A stretch of DNA of 64,000 nucleotides from Smaragdicoccus niigatensis DSM 44881 = NBRC 103563 (GTDB lineage Bacteria > Actinomycetota > Actinomycetes > Mycobacteriales > Mycobacteriaceae). The stretch lies in the NCBI RefSeq assembly GCF_000380645.1, contig NZ_AQXZ01000010.1:1-64000 (forward strand), in the 5' to 3' direction. The position numbers and the translations under genes are program-made. Shown piece by piece: positions 9,357-17,631 of this stretch. Under the pieces are notes generated by a model that worked only from the letters and a program-made list of their open reading frames with translations, did not search any database and was not told where the DNA came from. Each line of letters starts with the position of its first letter. Positions within the stretch are counted from its first letter, which is position 1.

Positions 9357-9674
9357 TCAGACCACCAGCGGAAGGTTCAGGTCAGCGCGCCGATCTGCGG
9401 GGACGAGAGCGAGGTACTCGGGCCGCTTCGACACGAACCGATGGACGCTGCGGCACATGGGGAGCACGCCCAGCTTTTCGTCCCGAGTGGCGTCGAGGGC
9501 CGCACGGACGAGGACCTTCGACAGACCCAACCCCTCGAACCGCGGGTAGATCTCGGTATGCGTGAACGCCCGGTTCGTACCCGCCTCGCGATAGGTCGTG
9601 TATCCGGCCTCGGCGTCGTCGACGTACAGCACGAAGCGTTTGACGTCGCGTTTGTGCTCGACGCGTGTTTGCAT
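9357..9674 (-). CDS. GNAT-like N-acetyltransferase, short (Acetyltransf_CG type)
   Basis: 105 residues. The sequence fits the short GCN5-related family with the segment THTEIYPRFEGLGLSKVLV, in which the acetyl-CoA loop is G-L-G rather than R-x-x-G-x-G/A, followed by the SVHRFVSKRPEY ending. These are the hallmarks of YjdJ/Acetyltransf_CG proteins. The ATG at 9674 is preferred because TGGAG lies 4 nt upstream; a longer frame exists but has no start support. It diverges from the glycerate kinase gene with only 37 bp between start codons, so their promoters must overlap. Confidence 0.78.
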   Translation of the reverse strand: MQTRVEHKRDVKRFVLYVDDAEAGYTTYREAGTNRAFTHTEIYPRFEGLGLSKVLVRAALDATRDEKLGVLPMCRSVHRFVSKRPEYLALVPADRRADLNLPLVV

Positions 9675-9711
9675 GATGCTCCAGGCAAAGTGTGAGAGGG
9701 CGGGGGTGCCG

Positions 9712-10830
9712 ATGCGATCAACGGTACCGATCGTCGTCGTCGCGCCGGACAAGTTGAAGGGTTCCGCCACCGCTGCGCAGGCTGCTGCGGCAATCTCCCA
9801 GGGGATCCGGGATCGAATTCCCCAGGCGGTTGTCCGTCAGTTGCCCATCGCCGACGGCGGAGACGGAACCGTCGATGCAGCGCTCTCGGCCGGATGGCAA
9901 CGCATCGACCTCGTCGCCGAAGACGCTCTCGGAGTCGAGGGGCCGACGTACTTCGCCATGCGGGACGGCGTGGCCATCGTCGAACTCGCGCAGATCTGCG
10001 GACTCGTGAAGCTCGGTGATCGGCGAGATCCCATGGGCGCGGGAACCGAGGGTCTCGGCACCGCCATCGCGCACGCGGTCGAACTGGGGGTACGCGAGAT
10101 CGTCATCGGACTCGGCGGGAGCGCCTCGACGGACGGTGGCGCCGGAATGCTGCGGCGACTGGGCGCCCGAACGCTCGATGTCGAGGGGCGCGGCGGGGCA
10201 GTGTTGGCCGGAATCGCGCGTCTCGACCTCAGCGGGCTGGCGTCGAGCCTCGCCGGTGTCGCCTTCACCCTCGCCGCGGATGTGGACAATCCGCTCCTGG
10301 GACCGCGCGGCGCCGCTGCGGTTTTTGCTGCCCAAAAGGGTGCAACCCTCGAGCAGGTCGATGAACTGGAAGAATCCCTGGCGCGCTGGGCGGCAGTGGT
10401 CGCTGAAGCGACGGGCCGGGACGTCTCGGACAGCCCCGGTGCGGGTGCGGCGGGAGGCGCGGGTTTCGCGGCGATGGCGGCGCTGAACGCCGTGCGCACA
10501 TCGGGCGTCGAGGTCGTGCTCGATCTCGTGGGCTTCGACGCAGCTTCACGTGACGCAACGTTGGTCGTCACCGGGGAAGGCGCGCTCGACGTTCAGACCC
10601 TCGAAGGCAAAGCCCCGGCGGGGGTAGCGCGGCGAGCCCGAGCGGCCGGAGTGCCGGTCGTCGCGGTCGCTGGGCGGAATTCCCTGCGCGCTGAACAGAT
10701 CCGCGACGCCGGATTCGACCGGGTGTACACGCTCGCGAGTCTCGAACCGGATTCGGAGAAGTCCATCGCCCGGGCCCTCGAACTGCTCCGGTTGATCGGC
10801 AGACACATCGCCGACGACCTCGAGTTCTAG
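9712..10830 (+). CDS. Glycerate kinase (GarK/GlxK family)
   Basis: 372-residue enzyme phosphorylating D-glycerate to a phosphoglycerate with ATP. Visible signatures: APDKLKGSATAAQAA at the N-terminus, PIADGGDGTVDA around residues 45-55, and IGLGGSASTDGGAGML around 130-145, all diagnostic for family I bacterial glycerate kinases. The ATG at 9712 is taken as start; a GTG 6 nt earlier is possible. It feeds glyoxylate or glycerate carbon into glycolysis. Its stop overlaps that of the convergent phosphatase gene by 4 bp. Confidence 0.9.
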   Translation: MRSTVPIVVVAPDKLKGSATAAQAAAAISQGIRDRIPQAVVRQLPIADGGDGTVDAALSAGWQRIDLVAEDALGVEGPTYFAMRDGVAIVELAQICGLVKLGDRRDPMGAGTEGLGTAIAHAVELGVREIVIGLGGSASTDGGAGMLRRLGARTLDVEGRGGAVLAGIARLDLSGLASSLAGVAFTLAADVDNPLLGPRGAAAVFAAQKGATLEQVDELEESLARWAAVVAEATGRDVSDSPGAGAAGGAGFAAMAALNAVRTSGVEVVLDLVGFDAASRDATLVVTGEGALDVQTLEGKAPAGVARRARAAGVPVVAVAGRNSLRAEQIRDAGFDRVYTLASLEPDSEKSIARALELLRLIGRHIADDLEF

Positions 10831-11726
10831 CGCACCTTCCAGCCGGTGAGTGGCTGAGCGGACGTCGCGTACCCGAGCGGCGGCAGTCCGTACATCTCCT
10901 CGACAGTGCGCAGAATGCTGTAGTGGTCGATGCGCTGGTCGTTGGTTCCCGGCGTCATCATCGGTCCGTAGACGATGGTGGGAATCAGGTTGTCGTCGCT
11001 GCCGCTGTCTTCATCGAAGGTGACGATCAAAAGGCTGTTGTGGGTGCTCGCCCAGTCGGCATAGCCCGACAGGTTGTTCTTCATCCACGTATCGCCCGTT
11101 CGCACCGAGCATGAGTGCATGTCGTTGCAGAGGTTCGGCACCACGAACGACACCGCAGGCAGTTGCGAGTAGTCCGTCGGAAACGTGCTGAACGGCACCG
11201 ATGCGGTGGCCGGGATATTGCTGAAATCCGCGAGTGGGTTGTGCTTGCGGTAGTAGTCACCGGACTTGCAACCGGCATATCCGGCCGAGGGCATCCCTTC
11301 GAAATAGCCGGTGACGGTGACGTTGTGGTCGAGCAACTGCCGCACGAGATTCGGCTGGTCACCGAGATCCTGCGGACACGAATCATTCGTCACGCCGAGG
11401 GTTTTCCCGGCGAGCAGAGCAACGTAATTGCCCTGGCTCGGGTGCGCGATTCCGTGGGAATTCGTGAAGTCCGCACCGCGCTCGGCAAGCGAGGTGAGGT
11501 AAGGAGCGTCGGGCGCACCGACGACCCGCGACTGGTCCTCGTTCTCCATCAGCACGATGACGACGTGGTCCGGGCGTGGAACGCTTCCCGCGATGGTCGT
11601 CACGGGTGGCGCGGTGGTCTCCGGGGCGGCGGTGAGCCTGGGATTGCCGCAGGCGGTCAGCGCGACGGCTGCCAGCGACGCGACCGTGATGAGCCACGGT
11701 CGCGTCCAACTCTTCACCACCGGCAT
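10827..11726 (-). CDS. SapM-like acid phosphatase lipoprotein (phosphoesterase family)
   Basis: 299 residues. A lipoprotein signal ends in LTAC with Cys26, then a Thr/Pro-rich linker and a phosphoesterase-family (PF04185) domain beginning HVVIVLMENEDQS. The order of motifs closely follows what I recall of M. tuberculosis SapM (Rv3310), a secreted acid/phosphoinositide phosphatase: NYVALLAGKTLGVTND, KHNPLADFSNIP, VPNLCNDMHS, TFDEDSGSDDN, then IDHYSILRTVEEMYGLP. Unlike SapM it is predicted to be lipid-anchored. The start lies 10 nt after the stop of the PAP2 gene, so the two form one unit under the response-regulator box at 12394-12410. Likely substrates are phosphorylated lipids or sugars outside the membrane. 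Confidence 0.85.
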   Translation of the reverse strand: MPVVKSWTRPWLITVASLAAVALTACGNPRLTAAPETTAPPVTTIAGSVPRPDHVVIVLMENEDQSRVVGAPDAPYLTSLAERGADFTNSHGIAHPSQGNYVALLAGKTLGVTNDSCPQDLGDQPNLVRQLLDHNVTVTGYFEGMPSAGYAGCKSGDYYRKHNPLADFSNIPATASVPFSTFPTDYSQLPAVSFVVPNLCNDMHSCSVRTGDTWMKNNLSGYADWASTHNSLLIVTFDEDSGSDDNLIPTIVYGPMMTPGTNDQRIDHYSILRTVEEMYGLPPLGYATSAQPLTGWKVR

Positions 11727-11736
11727 GTCACCCTTT

Positions 11737-12369
11737 CTACGCCGCGTTGATGAGGCGCAGCTCAGTCGGCGTGGGAGCCGCCGTGAGCAGCGGCCGAACC
11801 GGAGTCTCCGACAGGCGCTCGACCAGGCGGGTCAGCGGCTTGCGGACGAGGTACCAGCCGACGACCGCGACGACCGCGCCGAGCGTGAGACCAGCGACGA
11901 CATCGTGGGGATAGTGCGCGGCGATGTAGACGCGGGCGGCAGCCATCACGAGCGCAGTGCCTGCGGCAATCTTTCCGAGCTTCGGGGCGAAGAGCAGCAA
12001 GCCGGCTGCGGCCGCACCGGCCATCGTGGCGTGATCGCTCGGGAAGGAGGGATCTGTCGACCGGTGGGCCAGAACCAGCAGACCGGGGATCGACGTGTAC
12101 GGGCGGGCCTCGTGGAAAGCAGCTACCAGCGGTTGGTTGATCCCGACGGCGATCAGGGTGCCGGCTCCGGCCCACAGTGCGGCGGCCATCCGGGCCGGGT
12201 CGCTGTCGCGCCGGGCAATCCACCAGCCCGCAATGAGCAACGCACCGAACAGCACGACTCCATAGGTGGCGAAGTCGTAGGCGATCGTGTGCAGCCACGG
12301 CGTCTCCCGGGCGAAGTCGTTGATCGGCGTCATCCAGTTGTTGTCGGGCAAGGTGAAGGCGTTGTTCAT
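11737..12369 (-). CDS. PAP2 family membrane phosphatase
   Basis: 210 residues, about six membrane segments. The three-part acid phosphatase signature is visible: a short KxxxxxxRP-equivalent (AFHEARPY), PSDH in SFPSDHATMAGA, and the final SRxxxxxHxxxD-type motif as ARVYIAAHYPHDVVAG. Such enzymes dephosphorylate undecaprenyl pyrophosphate, phosphatidylglycerol phosphate or related lipids. Transcription is predicted to begin at the start codon itself: TAGGGT lies 7 nt before the ATG and a direct-repeat regulator box overlaps the -35 zone. The SapM-like gene follows in the same unit. Confidence 0.87.
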   Translation of the reverse strand: MNNAFTLPDNNWMTPINDFARETPWLHTIAYDFATYGVVLFGALLIAGWWIARRDSDPARMAAALWAGAGTLIAVGINQPLVAAFHEARPYTSIPGLLVLAHRSTDPSFPSDHATMAGAAAAGLLLFAPKLGKIAAGTALVMAAARVYIAAHYPHDVVAGLTLGAVVAVVGWYLVRKPLTRLVERLSETPVRPLLTAAPTPTELRLINAA

Positions 12370-12376
12370 GCGGAAA

Positions 12377-12410
12377 ACCCTAGGAAGACGACCATTAAGA
12401 GAACATGAAG
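12377..12410 (-). promoter_or_regulatory. Leaderless promoter with response-regulator box, PAP2-SapM operon
   Basis: Reading the minus strand: CTTCAT (12410-12405), 5 nt, CTTAAT (12399-12394), then 11 nt and the -10 hexamer TAGGGT (12382-12377), then 7 nt and the ATG at 12369. The hexamer direct repeat with 11-bp periodicity is the form bound by OmpR/PhoB-type regulators, and it overlaps the -35 position. The same arrangement precedes dedA at 13090-13123. Confidence 0.65.
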
Positions 12411-12433
12411 TCCGGTGCGGGACGTGGGTGGGA

Positions 12434-13081
12434 TCACGTCGTGGCGGGTTCGAGTTCGTCGTTCGCGCGTCCGCGCAGTCGCTTGATCACGGTGCCCATC
12501 GCGGGGACGACCGAGAGCACGACGATGAGGATGAAGATGCCTTCGACGTGCTGGGCGACGAAGCTGATCTGACCGAGCAGGTAGCCCGCGAGAGTGACAC
12601 CGGCTCCCCAGAGCACGCCGCCGATGATGTCGTAGGTGAGGAATTTGCGGTACGTCATGTGTGAAGCTCCGGCGAGTACCGGACTGAATGTCCGCACAAT
12701 CGGCACGAAGCGCGCCAGAACGATCGCCTTCGGACCGTGCTTCTCGAAGAACTGATGTGACTCGGTGATGTAGCTCTGTTTGAAGAACCGCGAGTCCGGG
12801 CGGTTGAAGAGGGCCGGGCCGAGCTTGCGGCCGATGAAGTACGACGTGTTGTCTCCGGCGATAGCAGCGATCGGAATCGCGATCAGCAGCACCCACAGCG
12901 GCACCGGCGGTGCCGGAGTGTGGGCGAGCAGCCCGCCGGTGAACAACAACGAATCGCCCGGCAGGAACGGGAACAACAGGCCCGTTTCGATGAACACCAT
13001 GGCCAGGATCGCGGGCAGCACGGCAGCTGCGAACGGTCCGTCGCCGGTGAGGAGATGGATCGGGTCCAGGAGATGCGTCAT
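12434..13081 (-). CDS. DedA family membrane protein
   Basis: 215 residues with the DedA (SNARE-associated/VTT) domain. Visible landmarks are the early re-entrant segment ETGLLFPFLPGDSLLFTGGLLA, the GRKLG loop, and the FxRFxPxxR motif as VLARFVPIVRTFSPVLAGASHM. DedA proteins help recycle undecaprenyl phosphate or move phospholipids and affect envelope stress tolerance. The ATG at 13081 is supported by the promoter geometry: TACCGT lies 8 nt upstream, as for the neighbouring PAP2 gene. An ATG at 13108 would lie inside the regulator box and is less likely. It sits 65 bp downstream of the histidine kinase gene on the same strand. Confidence 0.88.
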   Translation of the reverse strand: MTHLLDPIHLLTGDGPFAAAVLPAILAMVFIETGLLFPFLPGDSLLFTGGLLAHTPAPPVPLWVLLIAIPIAAIAGDNTSYFIGRKLGPALFNRPDSRFFKQSYITESHQFFEKHGPKAIVLARFVPIVRTFSPVLAGASHMTYRKFLTYDIIGGVLWGAGVTLAGYLLGQISFVAQHVEGIFILIVVLSVVPAMGTVIKRLRGRANDELEPATT

Positions 13082-13089
13082 GGCCCGGG

Positions 13090-13123
13090 ACGGTACGTGG
13101 ACCACCATTAAGGGAAGCTGAAG
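13090..13123 (-). promoter_or_regulatory. Leaderless promoter with response-regulator box, dedA
   Basis: Minus strand: CTTCAG (13123-13118), 5 nt, CTTAAT (13112-13107), 11 nt, TACCGT (13095-13090), 8 nt, ATG at 13081. Box sequence and the 11-nt box-to--10 distance match the PAP2 promoter. A further conserved GTGATCCCA block lies upstream in both promoters. Confidence 0.65.
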
Positions 13124-13146
13124 AAACCGGCTCCACGTGGCTGGGA

Positions 13147-14559
13147 TCACCTCGCCGGCAGCAGGACCGTGACGGTCATCTCCTCGCCGTGATCGCATGG
13201 CACGGGCACCGAAACCCCCTGTGACGTGTGGTGACCGGCAAAGCACAACCGCAGTTCGCCGCCCGCTTCGCGCACCAGAGCCTCGACGAGCGACAGGCCC
13301 AGCCCGGCTCCCGGCTTGGCGCGGGCGTCGTCGGCTCGGGCAAAGCGCTGGGTGGCGGTGGCCAACAGATTCGCCGGCATTCCGGCGCCGGCGTCACTGA
13401 CCGACAGCCGTGCCCACCCATCCGCAGGGCAGTCCACCCGGACCTCTATGGGTTCGGCGCCATGCTTGCAAGCGTTGTCGAGGAGGTTCGTGAGAATGCG
13501 TTCGAGCTCGACATCGGCGACCGCGACCGGGACCGGGCCACCCGGGACGGTGAGCGAAAACTGCACGGGCCCCGACAGCAGCCGTTGTTCGACTACTCGC
13601 GCGGCGGCGTCCTCGAGGTCGCCATTCGCCGTCGAGGCACCCGATGCGCTGCCGACCTCGAGCAACTGCTCCGCCAACCGTGCGAGGCGATCCAGATCGA
13701 CCTGAAGTTCGGCGAGGATGCGCTCGTGCTCCTCGACCGACCTCGAACGCCGTTGGGCGAGCTGAATACGGCTCTTGAGCAGGGTGATCGGCGTGCGGAG
13801 TTCGTGGCTGGCCTCGTTGACGAACTGACGCTCGCGATCGAGTGCCCGTTCCAGCGTGGCGAGCATGTGGTTGAAGGTGTGCCCGAGGCGAGTCACTTCG
13901 TCGTCGCGATCGACTGGTACGTCGAGCCGCAAGTCTGTTGAACCCGCCGCGATCTGGGCGGCTTGCCGGCGATACCGCTCGACCGGCGCAAGCGCGGCGC
14001 GGGCCAGCCGGTCACCCACGAATCCGGTGACGACCAAAGCACCCAAACCAGCGATGGACAGCTGGAGAAGCAGTTCGCGCAAGGCCTCGTCGCGATGGTC
14101 GCGCCGAACGCCCACCAGCAGGTATCGCGCGGGAGCGCCGGCCATGCGAGTGATCTGCAGCCGATAGGGGTTGTGCGAGATGGGCAACAGGTTCCCGACG
14201 TCGAACGTCTGCGACGTCGTGCCCACCTCCGCGAGCTGTCCAGCGCTGACCATGCTCTCCGGACCCGCGGCACCCCCGCGGGCCAGGACTCGATCGTCCG
14301 GCGTCAGCACCTGCCACGCCACGCCGGTGGCCTCGGCGGCAAACCGGTCCGACACCGAGTCGCCGGTACCGATGAGCGGCCTGAGGACTCCGATCGCGTT
14401 GGACAGGTCCGTCGCGAGGTCCTGATCGAATTCGTCTTCGATCTGCAGGTACACAAAGGTCCCGGCACCGACGAGCACGACGAACATCGCCAGCGAGAAC
14501 CCGGCGACCAGCCGGATCCGGAGCGGCAGCCGAGAGAGCCGGGAACGCAGCCCGGTCAT
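13147..14559 (-). CDS. Two-component sensor histidine kinase
   Basis: 470 residues: transmembrane helix 1 at about 15-40, an extracytoplasmic sensor of about 120 residues, transmembrane helix 2 near 165-185, HAMP, then HisKA with the phospho-acceptor His252 in NEASHELRTP, and HATPase_c with the N-box NLLDNACKHG, G1 box SDAGAGMP and G2 GAGLGLSLV. The start ATG (14559) overlaps the stop of the response regulator gene as ATGA. It is the third gene of an aroQ-regulator-kinase operon. The targets proposed from promoter boxes are the adjacent dedA and PAP2-SapM genes, which points to sensing of envelope or antimicrobial stress; the signal itself is unknown. Confidence 0.92.
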   Translation of the reverse strand: MTGLRSRLSRLPLRIRLVAGFSLAMFVVLVGAGTFVYLQIEDEFDQDLATDLSNAIGVLRPLIGTGDSVSDRFAAEATGVAWQVLTPDDRVLARGGAAGPESMVSAGQLAEVGTTSQTFDVGNLLPISHNPYRLQITRMAGAPARYLLVGVRRDHRDEALRELLLQLSIAGLGALVVTGFVGDRLARAALAPVERYRRQAAQIAAGSTDLRLDVPVDRDDEVTRLGHTFNHMLATLERALDRERQFVNEASHELRTPITLLKSRIQLAQRRSRSVEEHERILAELQVDLDRLARLAEQLLEVGSASGASTANGDLEDAAARVVEQRLLSGPVQFSLTVPGGPVPVAVADVELERILTNLLDNACKHGAEPIEVRVDCPADGWARLSVSDAGAGMPANLLATATQRFARADDARAKPGAGLGLSLVEALVREAGGELRLCFAGHHTSQGVSVPVPCDHGEEMTVTVLLPAR

Positions 14560-15233
14560 GGCCGGTCCACGCGGTACCCGACGCCGCGCAGGGTGGTGAT
14601 CGTCTCCGTGCCGAACGGCTTGTCGACCTTCGCGCGGATACCCGCGAGATGCACGTCGATGGCGTTGCTGCGGAGATCCGTCTCGCCGCTCCACACCTCG
14701 TCGAGGATGGTGCCGCGCGTGACGACCTCGCCGGCCCGCGAGGTCAACAGGAAGAGGATGTCGAACTCCCGGGCCGACAGGACGATGTCGACGCCGCCGC
14801 GGGTCACGCGCCGTGCGACCGGGTCGATCACCAGGTCGCCGACCTGCACCGGCGCCGCTCCCGTCACGCTGCGACGGCGATAGAGTGCGCGCAGCCGGGC
14901 CAGGAGTTCGTCGAGGTCGAAGGGCTTCGGAAGGTAGTCATCCGCGCCGGCATCGAGTCCCTCGATGCGATCCCGGACGCCCCCGCGCGCGGTCAGCATC
15001 ATGATCGGCGTACTCACGACCCCGATGTCACGAAGGCGTTGCGCGACGGCGATGCCGTCCATCTCCGGGAGCATCCAGTCGAGTAGCGCGACGTCGTAGC
15101 CGGTTCCGTCCAGCAGTTGCGCATAGGCGGAACGTCCGTCGTGCACGACCTCGACATCCCAGCCGGCTTCGGACAACGACTGCGCCAGAACGTCGGCGAG
15201 TCGAACGTCGTCCTCCGCGACGAGGATTCTCAT
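14556..15233 (-). CDS. OmpR-family response regulator
   Basis: 225 residues. The receiver domain has the acidic pocket (E7, D8, D9), phospho-acceptor Asp52 in LLDWMLPEMDG, the switch Thr in MLTARGG and Lys in LPKPFD. The winged-helix domain follows from about 130, with LSAREFDILFLLTSRAGEVVTRG and TLRGVGYRVDR. It starts 6 nt after the aroQ stop and overlaps the kinase gene by 4 bp, so it is the partner of that kinase. OmpR-type regulators bind direct repeats, which fits the paired CTTCAx-N5-CTTAAT boxes nearby. Confidence 0.94.
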   Translation of the reverse strand: MRILVAEDDVRLADVLAQSLSEAGWDVEVVHDGRSAYAQLLDGTGYDVALLDWMLPEMDGIAVAQRLRDIGVVSTPIMMLTARGGVRDRIEGLDAGADDYLPKPFDLDELLARLRALYRRRSVTGAAPVQVGDLVIDPVARRVTRGGVDIVLSAREFDILFLLTSRAGEVVTRGTILDEVWSGETDLRSNAIDVHLAGIRAKVDKPFGTETITTLRGVGYRVDRP

Positions 15234-15239
15234 CGGCGG

Positions 15240-15677
15240 TCAGTGATGCTTGACGAGGTAATCGATTGCGGCGCGGTAGCCGAACGTGCCGAGCCCGGCG
15301 ATCACTCCAGTGGCGACCGGTGAGACGAACGAATGGTGGCGGAACGCCTCCCGAGCGTGCACGTTGCTGATGTGGACCTCGACGATCGGGACCTCGGGGA
15401 TGACGAGCGCGTCGCGCAGCGCCACCGACGTATGGGTCCATCCACCAGGGTTGATGATGATTCCGCTGACGTTTCCGCGCGCCGCGTGGATGCGGTCGAT
15501 CATGTCGCCCTCGGAGTTGGACTGGAAGTCCTCGAGCGCGCGGCCAGCGGCCTGGGCGGCGCTCCGGCACGCCGACACCACGTCAGCAAGAGTCTCCGAC
15601 CCGTAGACCTCAGGCTGGCGTTTGCCCAGCATGTTCAGGTTGGGGCCGTTCAGCAGCAGAATCGGGAGCGGCGACAC
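15240..15677 (-). CDS. aroQ: Type II 3-dehydroquinate dehydratase
   Basis: 145 residues, the usual length. It catalyses dehydroquinate to dehydroshikimate in the shikimate pathway. Signatures: [21 protein letters not shown] (with the catalytic Arg/Tyr region), [32 protein letters not shown] and [17 protein letters not shown]. The start was set at GTG 15677 ([13 protein letters not shown]), because TAGGGT lies exactly 7 nt upstream and the mRNA would be leaderless. It heads an operon with the response regulator and kinase, an unusual coupling of an aromatic-pathway enzyme to a two-component system. Confidence 0.92.
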   Translation of the reverse strand: MSPLPILLLNGPNLNMLGKRQPEVYGSETLADVVSACRSAAQAAGRALEDFQSNSEGDMIDRIHAARGNVSGIIINPGGWTHTSVALRDALVIPEVPIVEVHISNVHAREAFRHHSFVSPVATGVIAGLGTFGYRAAIDYLVKHH

Positions 15678-15684
15678 GTCGAAA

Positions 15685-15690
15685 ACCCTA
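15685..15690 (-). promoter_or_regulatory. -10 hexamer of leaderless aroQ transcript
   Basis: TAGGGT on the minus strand, 7 nt before the GTG of aroQ. It is the same hexamer and distance as at the PAP2 gene. No CTTAAT box is seen here. Confidence 0.5.
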
Positions 15691-15712
15691 TCGCGTGCGG
15701 CATCATAGCCGG

Positions 15713-17518
15713 GTGAACACGCATGCCCTGCTTCGTCGTTCCCGCATCGCGACCACGCTCGTCGCGATCGGCGTGACCGCCGCGTCGACCTCGGTGGCAT
15801 GCTCGTCCGCGCCGCCGTCGGGAGGCGAACAGGTCGCCCTGGCGTTCAGCACGGCGCTCAGTGCGCATGACGCGAAGGCGGCCGCGAATCTGACGACGGA
15901 CCCCGCGAACGCCGAGAAGACGATCAACGACGTGTTCACCGCGCTCGGCAAGGACAGCAAGCACTTCGTCGACGAAGTCGAGGGTGAAAGCGGTCACGCC
16001 AAATTCGCCATCACGTCGGACTGGACGCTCGCCCTCAACGGACAGAAATACGACTGGCGATACCAAACAACGGGCAAGGCGGTGGACTCCGGACACGGTT
16101 GGAAGCTGAGCTGGGATCCGGCGGTGCTCGTGCCGAAGCTCGTGCAGGGTGCATCGCTGACGCTCACCCAGGTCCCGCCGCCGCGCGCGAACGTGGTCGA
16201 CCGGAATGACAAACCGATCATGGTTCAGCAGATCGTCACCCGAATTCTGATGTTGCCAGGCGTCGACACCGCCGCGCTCGCCGGCTTGCTCTCGCCGATC
16301 GATCACTCGATCACCCCCGCAAGCCTCGCCGCGCAAGTGGCGGGGGCCAATGGCCAGCCGGTCACGGCGATAACACTGCGCCCCGACGACATGCTCACCG
16401 TCGGACACGTGCTCCAAGGCATGCAGGGCGTTGTGCTGGCGCCGGAGCCGAAGCTCCTCTTCGCGGATCCCCGCCTCAGGTCGGGGGCGCTCAGCGGCCT
16501 CAACGACGTCTGGGGTGTCCAGTGGAACAAGGCCGCGGGGTGGAGCGTCAATGTGACCCCCAAACCGGGTGCCATCCCGGTGGAGGTCGGATACGGGGTG
16601 CCGAAGACCGTCAACGATATCCACACCACCCTGGATCTGGACGTCTTCGCGGCGGCGAAGGCGGCGGTGAGCAGCACAAACAATGAGTCAGCTATCGTCG
16701 CGATCAAACCCTCAACCGGGGAGATCCTCGCCCTCGCGCAGAATGACGCCGCAGACGCGGTCGGCCCGGTGGCCAACAACGGACTGTTCCCGCCGGGCAG
16801 CACGTTCAAGATCGTCACGTCCTACGCCGCGATCAAGTCGGGCGCGGTCACCCCGGACACCGTGGTGGGCTGCCCCGGTGTGGCGACGATCAAAGGCCGG
16901 ACGATCCCCAACGACGACAATTTCGACCTTGGCAACGTGCCGCTCCACACGGCCTTCGCGAAGTCCTGCAACACGACTTTCGCCCAGCTGGCCGCTGACA
17001 TGAAGTCGAACGACCTCACGAGCACCGCCCAGCAACTCGGCCTGGTCGTCGATTGGGCGATCCCGGGTATGACGACCGTCACCGGTTCCGTGCCGGTGCC
17101 CAGCGACGACGCCGAACGTATCGAGGACGGCATCGGGCAGGGCAAGGTGACCGCGTCCCCGTTCGGAATGGCGCTGGTCGCCGCATCGATCGCCAACGGC
17201 AAGACGCCCACGCCGAGCCTGATCAAGGGTCGGCTCGGCAAGCCGGACCGCGAAGTGGGGCGCCTCGACGCGAAGGTGTGTGACCAGATCCGGACGATGA
17301 TGCGCGAGACGATCACCAGCGGAACCGCGACCGACCTCAACGACATCCCCGGACTGATCGGCAAGACTGGAACCGCGGAATACGGTGACGGGCATGCGCA
17401 CGGGTGGTTCGTCGGAATCGTCGGAGACATGGCATTTGCGGTCCTCGTCGCCGGCGCCGACAGCAACACGCCAGCCAAGAATCTCACTGGCAAATTCCTG
17501 CGCGCATTGAACCACTGA
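15713..17518 (+). CDS. Penicillin-binding lipoprotein with NTF2-like N-terminal domain (class B type)
   Basis: 601 residues from GTG 15713. The lipoprotein signal ends at Cys30 (STSVACSS). An NTF2-like/MecA-N domain occupies about 40-150, a PBP dimerisation region follows, and the transpeptidase domain is complete: Ser363-x-x-Lys366 (PGSTFK), Ser418-Cys-Asn420 (KSCNTTF) and Lys551-Thr-Gly (GKTGTAEY). It would cross-link peptidoglycan on the outer face of the membrane. The mycobacterial counterpart is probably the Rv2864c type. It diverges from aroQ with 35 bp between starts; an in-frame GTG at 15695 is an alternative start. An inactive paralogue lies directly downstream. Confidence 0.9.
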   Translation: MNTHALLRRSRIATTLVAIGVTAASTSVACSSAPPSGGEQVALAFSTALSAHDAKAAANLTTDPANAEKTINDVFTALGKDSKHFVDEVEGESGHAKFAITSDWTLALNGQKYDWRYQTTGKAVDSGHGWKLSWDPAVLVPKLVQGASLTLTQVPPPRANVVDRNDKPIMVQQIVTRILMLPGVDTAALAGLLSPIDHSITPASLAAQVAGANGQPVTAITLRPDDMLTVGHVLQGMQGVVLAPEPKLLFADPRLRSGALSGLNDVWGVQWNKAAGWSVNVTPKPGAIPVEVGYGVPKTVNDIHTTLDLDVFAAAKAAVSSTNNESAIVAIKPSTGEILALAQNDAADAVGPVANNGLFPPGSTFKIVTSYAAIKSGAVTPDTVVGCPGVATIKGRTIPNDDNFDLGNVPLHTAFAKSCNTTFAQLAADMKSNDLTSTAQQLGLVVDWAIPGMTTVTGSVPVPSDDAERIEDGIGQGKVTASPFGMALVAASIANGKTPTPSLIKGRLGKPDREVGRLDAKVCDQIRTMMRETITSGTATDLNDIPGLIGKTGTAEYGDGHAHGWFVGIVGDMAFAVLVAGADSNTPAKNLTGKFLRALNH

Positions 17519-17631
17519 CCTGGGGTTTTTCTCGATAAAGGGCAGCGTCAACAAACCGTGCCTTGATCGTGACAACGCCACCCCGAGCGGGCGCAACGGT
17601 ACGGCCGGGTCAGCTCGCGACAATGACTCCC

